DNA of 64,000 nt, taken from positions 1,054,001 to 1,118,000 of the forward strand of contig NZ_JANHLC010000001.1 of the NCBI RefSeq assembly GCF_028682395.1, read 5' to 3'. Shown in pieces: positions 63,608 through 64,000 of the stretch. Numbering within the stretch: the stretch's first letter is position 1; the number at the start of each line of letters is the position of its first letter. The position numbers and the translations under genes were made by a program. The notes under the pieces are model-generated. The model made no database searches and was not told the DNA's origin. It saw nothing but the letters and a program-made list of their open reading frames with translations. This DNA comes from Pseudomonas putida. Its GTDB lineage: Bacteria > Pseudomonadota > Gammaproteobacteria > Pseudomonadales > Pseudomonadaceae.

Positions 63608-64000
63608 TTACAGAGATATTAATTTATTCTGTTTTTTTACGTTGAAACCTATCAGTTTAGAAAGCAGAAACCCCCAAAGAAAAAATACGACAATGCCCGA
63701 ATATGGCTGCCGCATACCAACCTGCAAAAAATTTTCCACCAACAGGAGAAAAACTACAACTCCAAATAATCCGAAAAGCCCCCCAGACTTAAAGAGCTTA
63801 GACCAATTACGAAGGGCGACATAAAATGTGTATACGATGCCCAGCAATAAAGGCAACATAGCCAACACTCCAAAATCATATGAAAAGTCGAGATAATAGT
63901 TATACGCGCTCGGAAAGTCTCGGCGCTCAAGTACGTGAGAATGCCCCCCAAAAAAAGAACTTGCACTCTCTATCATCGAAGATAAATAAAACGTCCAATA
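63608..64000 (-). CDS. C-terminal part of a second polymerase/ligase-like membrane protein (runs off window)
   Basis: At least 130 residues continue past the window edge. Visible are GGHSHVLERRDFPSAYNYYLDF, then three hydrophobic segments (VLAMLPLLLGIVYTFYVAL, LFGLFGVVVFLLLV, SGIVVFFLWGFLLSKLIG). The His-containing loop followed by terminal helices resembles the Wzy_C/WaaL end. It could be a second polymerase or an O-antigen ligase-type protein. AT-rich like its neighbour; 40 bases separate the two. Confidence 0.55.
   Translation of the reverse strand, partial: YWTFYLSSMIESASSFFGGHSHVLERRDFPSAYNYYLDFSYDFGVLAMLPLLLGIVYTFYVALRNWSKLFKSGGLFGLFGVVVFLLLVENFLQVGMRQPYSGIVVFFLWGFLLSKLIGFNVKKQNKLISL

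Overview
The window is a contiguous stretch of a gamma-proteobacterial chromosome, almost certainly a fluorescent-group Pseudomonas. The evidence is the high GC coding bias, Pseudomonas-type REP elements, and a gene order that I recall as matching P. aeruginosa in two blocks: roxS / SIMPL protein / dipeptide transporter, and PepSY-flavoreductase / piuA / piuC / Sel1 / speC / chemoreceptor / ampE-ampD / DUF1631 / nadC / tRNA-Thr / pilA-pilBCD / coaE / yacG through to ndh. It holds 57 protein genes that I can support (two run off the window edges), one tRNA gene, and a set of promoters, operators, terminators and repeats.

Layout. 1-2.0 kb: RegB/RoxS-type redox sensor kinase (partial) and a SIMPL-domain periplasmic protein. 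2.2-8.2 kb: dipeptide ABC transporter (dppA, then dppBCDF after a gap with an attenuator-like hairpin). 8.2-9.8 kb: prfC. 10.2-13.6 kb: osmoprotectant ABC transporter behind an ECF-sigma (AlgU-like) promoter. 13.65-15.3 kb: REP pair and ornithine decarboxylase speC with a long leader containing a terminator. 15.3-22 kb: iron block (Sel1 protein and piuC, divergent from the TonB receptor piuA and a PepSY-flavoreductase) with a Fur box. 22-29 kb: fructose PTS operon fruBKA, divergent from fruR, with a perfect Pseudomonas FruR operator. 29-36 kb: tatD, a small membrane protein, a chemoreceptor, ampE-ampD and a DUF1631 protein. 36.5-39.4 kb: nadC convergent with an ogt/Ada-AlkA alkylation-repair pair. 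39.4-46.8 kb: tRNA-Thr, a TfpO-like pilin glycosyltransferase, pilA (sigma-54 promoter), then divergent pilB-pilC-pilD-coaE-yacG. 46.9-48.3 kb: small conserved genes including a CbiM-like permease. 48.4-52.5 kb: a polar amino-acid ABC transporter with an isopenicillin-N-synthase-like dioxygenase. 52.6-54.9 kb: DUF1780, DUF3094, ndh. 55-64 kb: O-antigen cluster on the minus strand (wbpM, wbpL, sugar-nucleotide enzymes, two polymerase-like membrane proteins), becoming strongly AT-rich at its far end.

How the genes work together. The iron block pairs outer-membrane ferric-siderophore uptake with a 2OG-Fe(II) oxygenase and a probable inner-membrane ferric reductase. The fru genes form a complete fructose uptake and phosphorylation route to fructose-1,6-bisphosphate. 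The pil genes supply pilin, assembly ATPase, platform protein and prepilin peptidase, with a glycosyltransferase whose likely target is the C-terminal serine of this pilin. The O-antigen genes predict an undecaprenyl-PP-linked initiating N-acetyl-6-deoxyhexosamine plus a second L-configured sugar, probably UDP-L-QuiNAc because the reductase is a single-domain RmlD-like protein.

No CRISPR array, intact insertion sequence, prophage or replication origin was seen. The least ordinary stretches are the pilin glycosylation locus beside tRNA-Thr, the speC leader, the ABC transporter/dioxygenase cassette and the AT-rich end of the O-antigen cluster.
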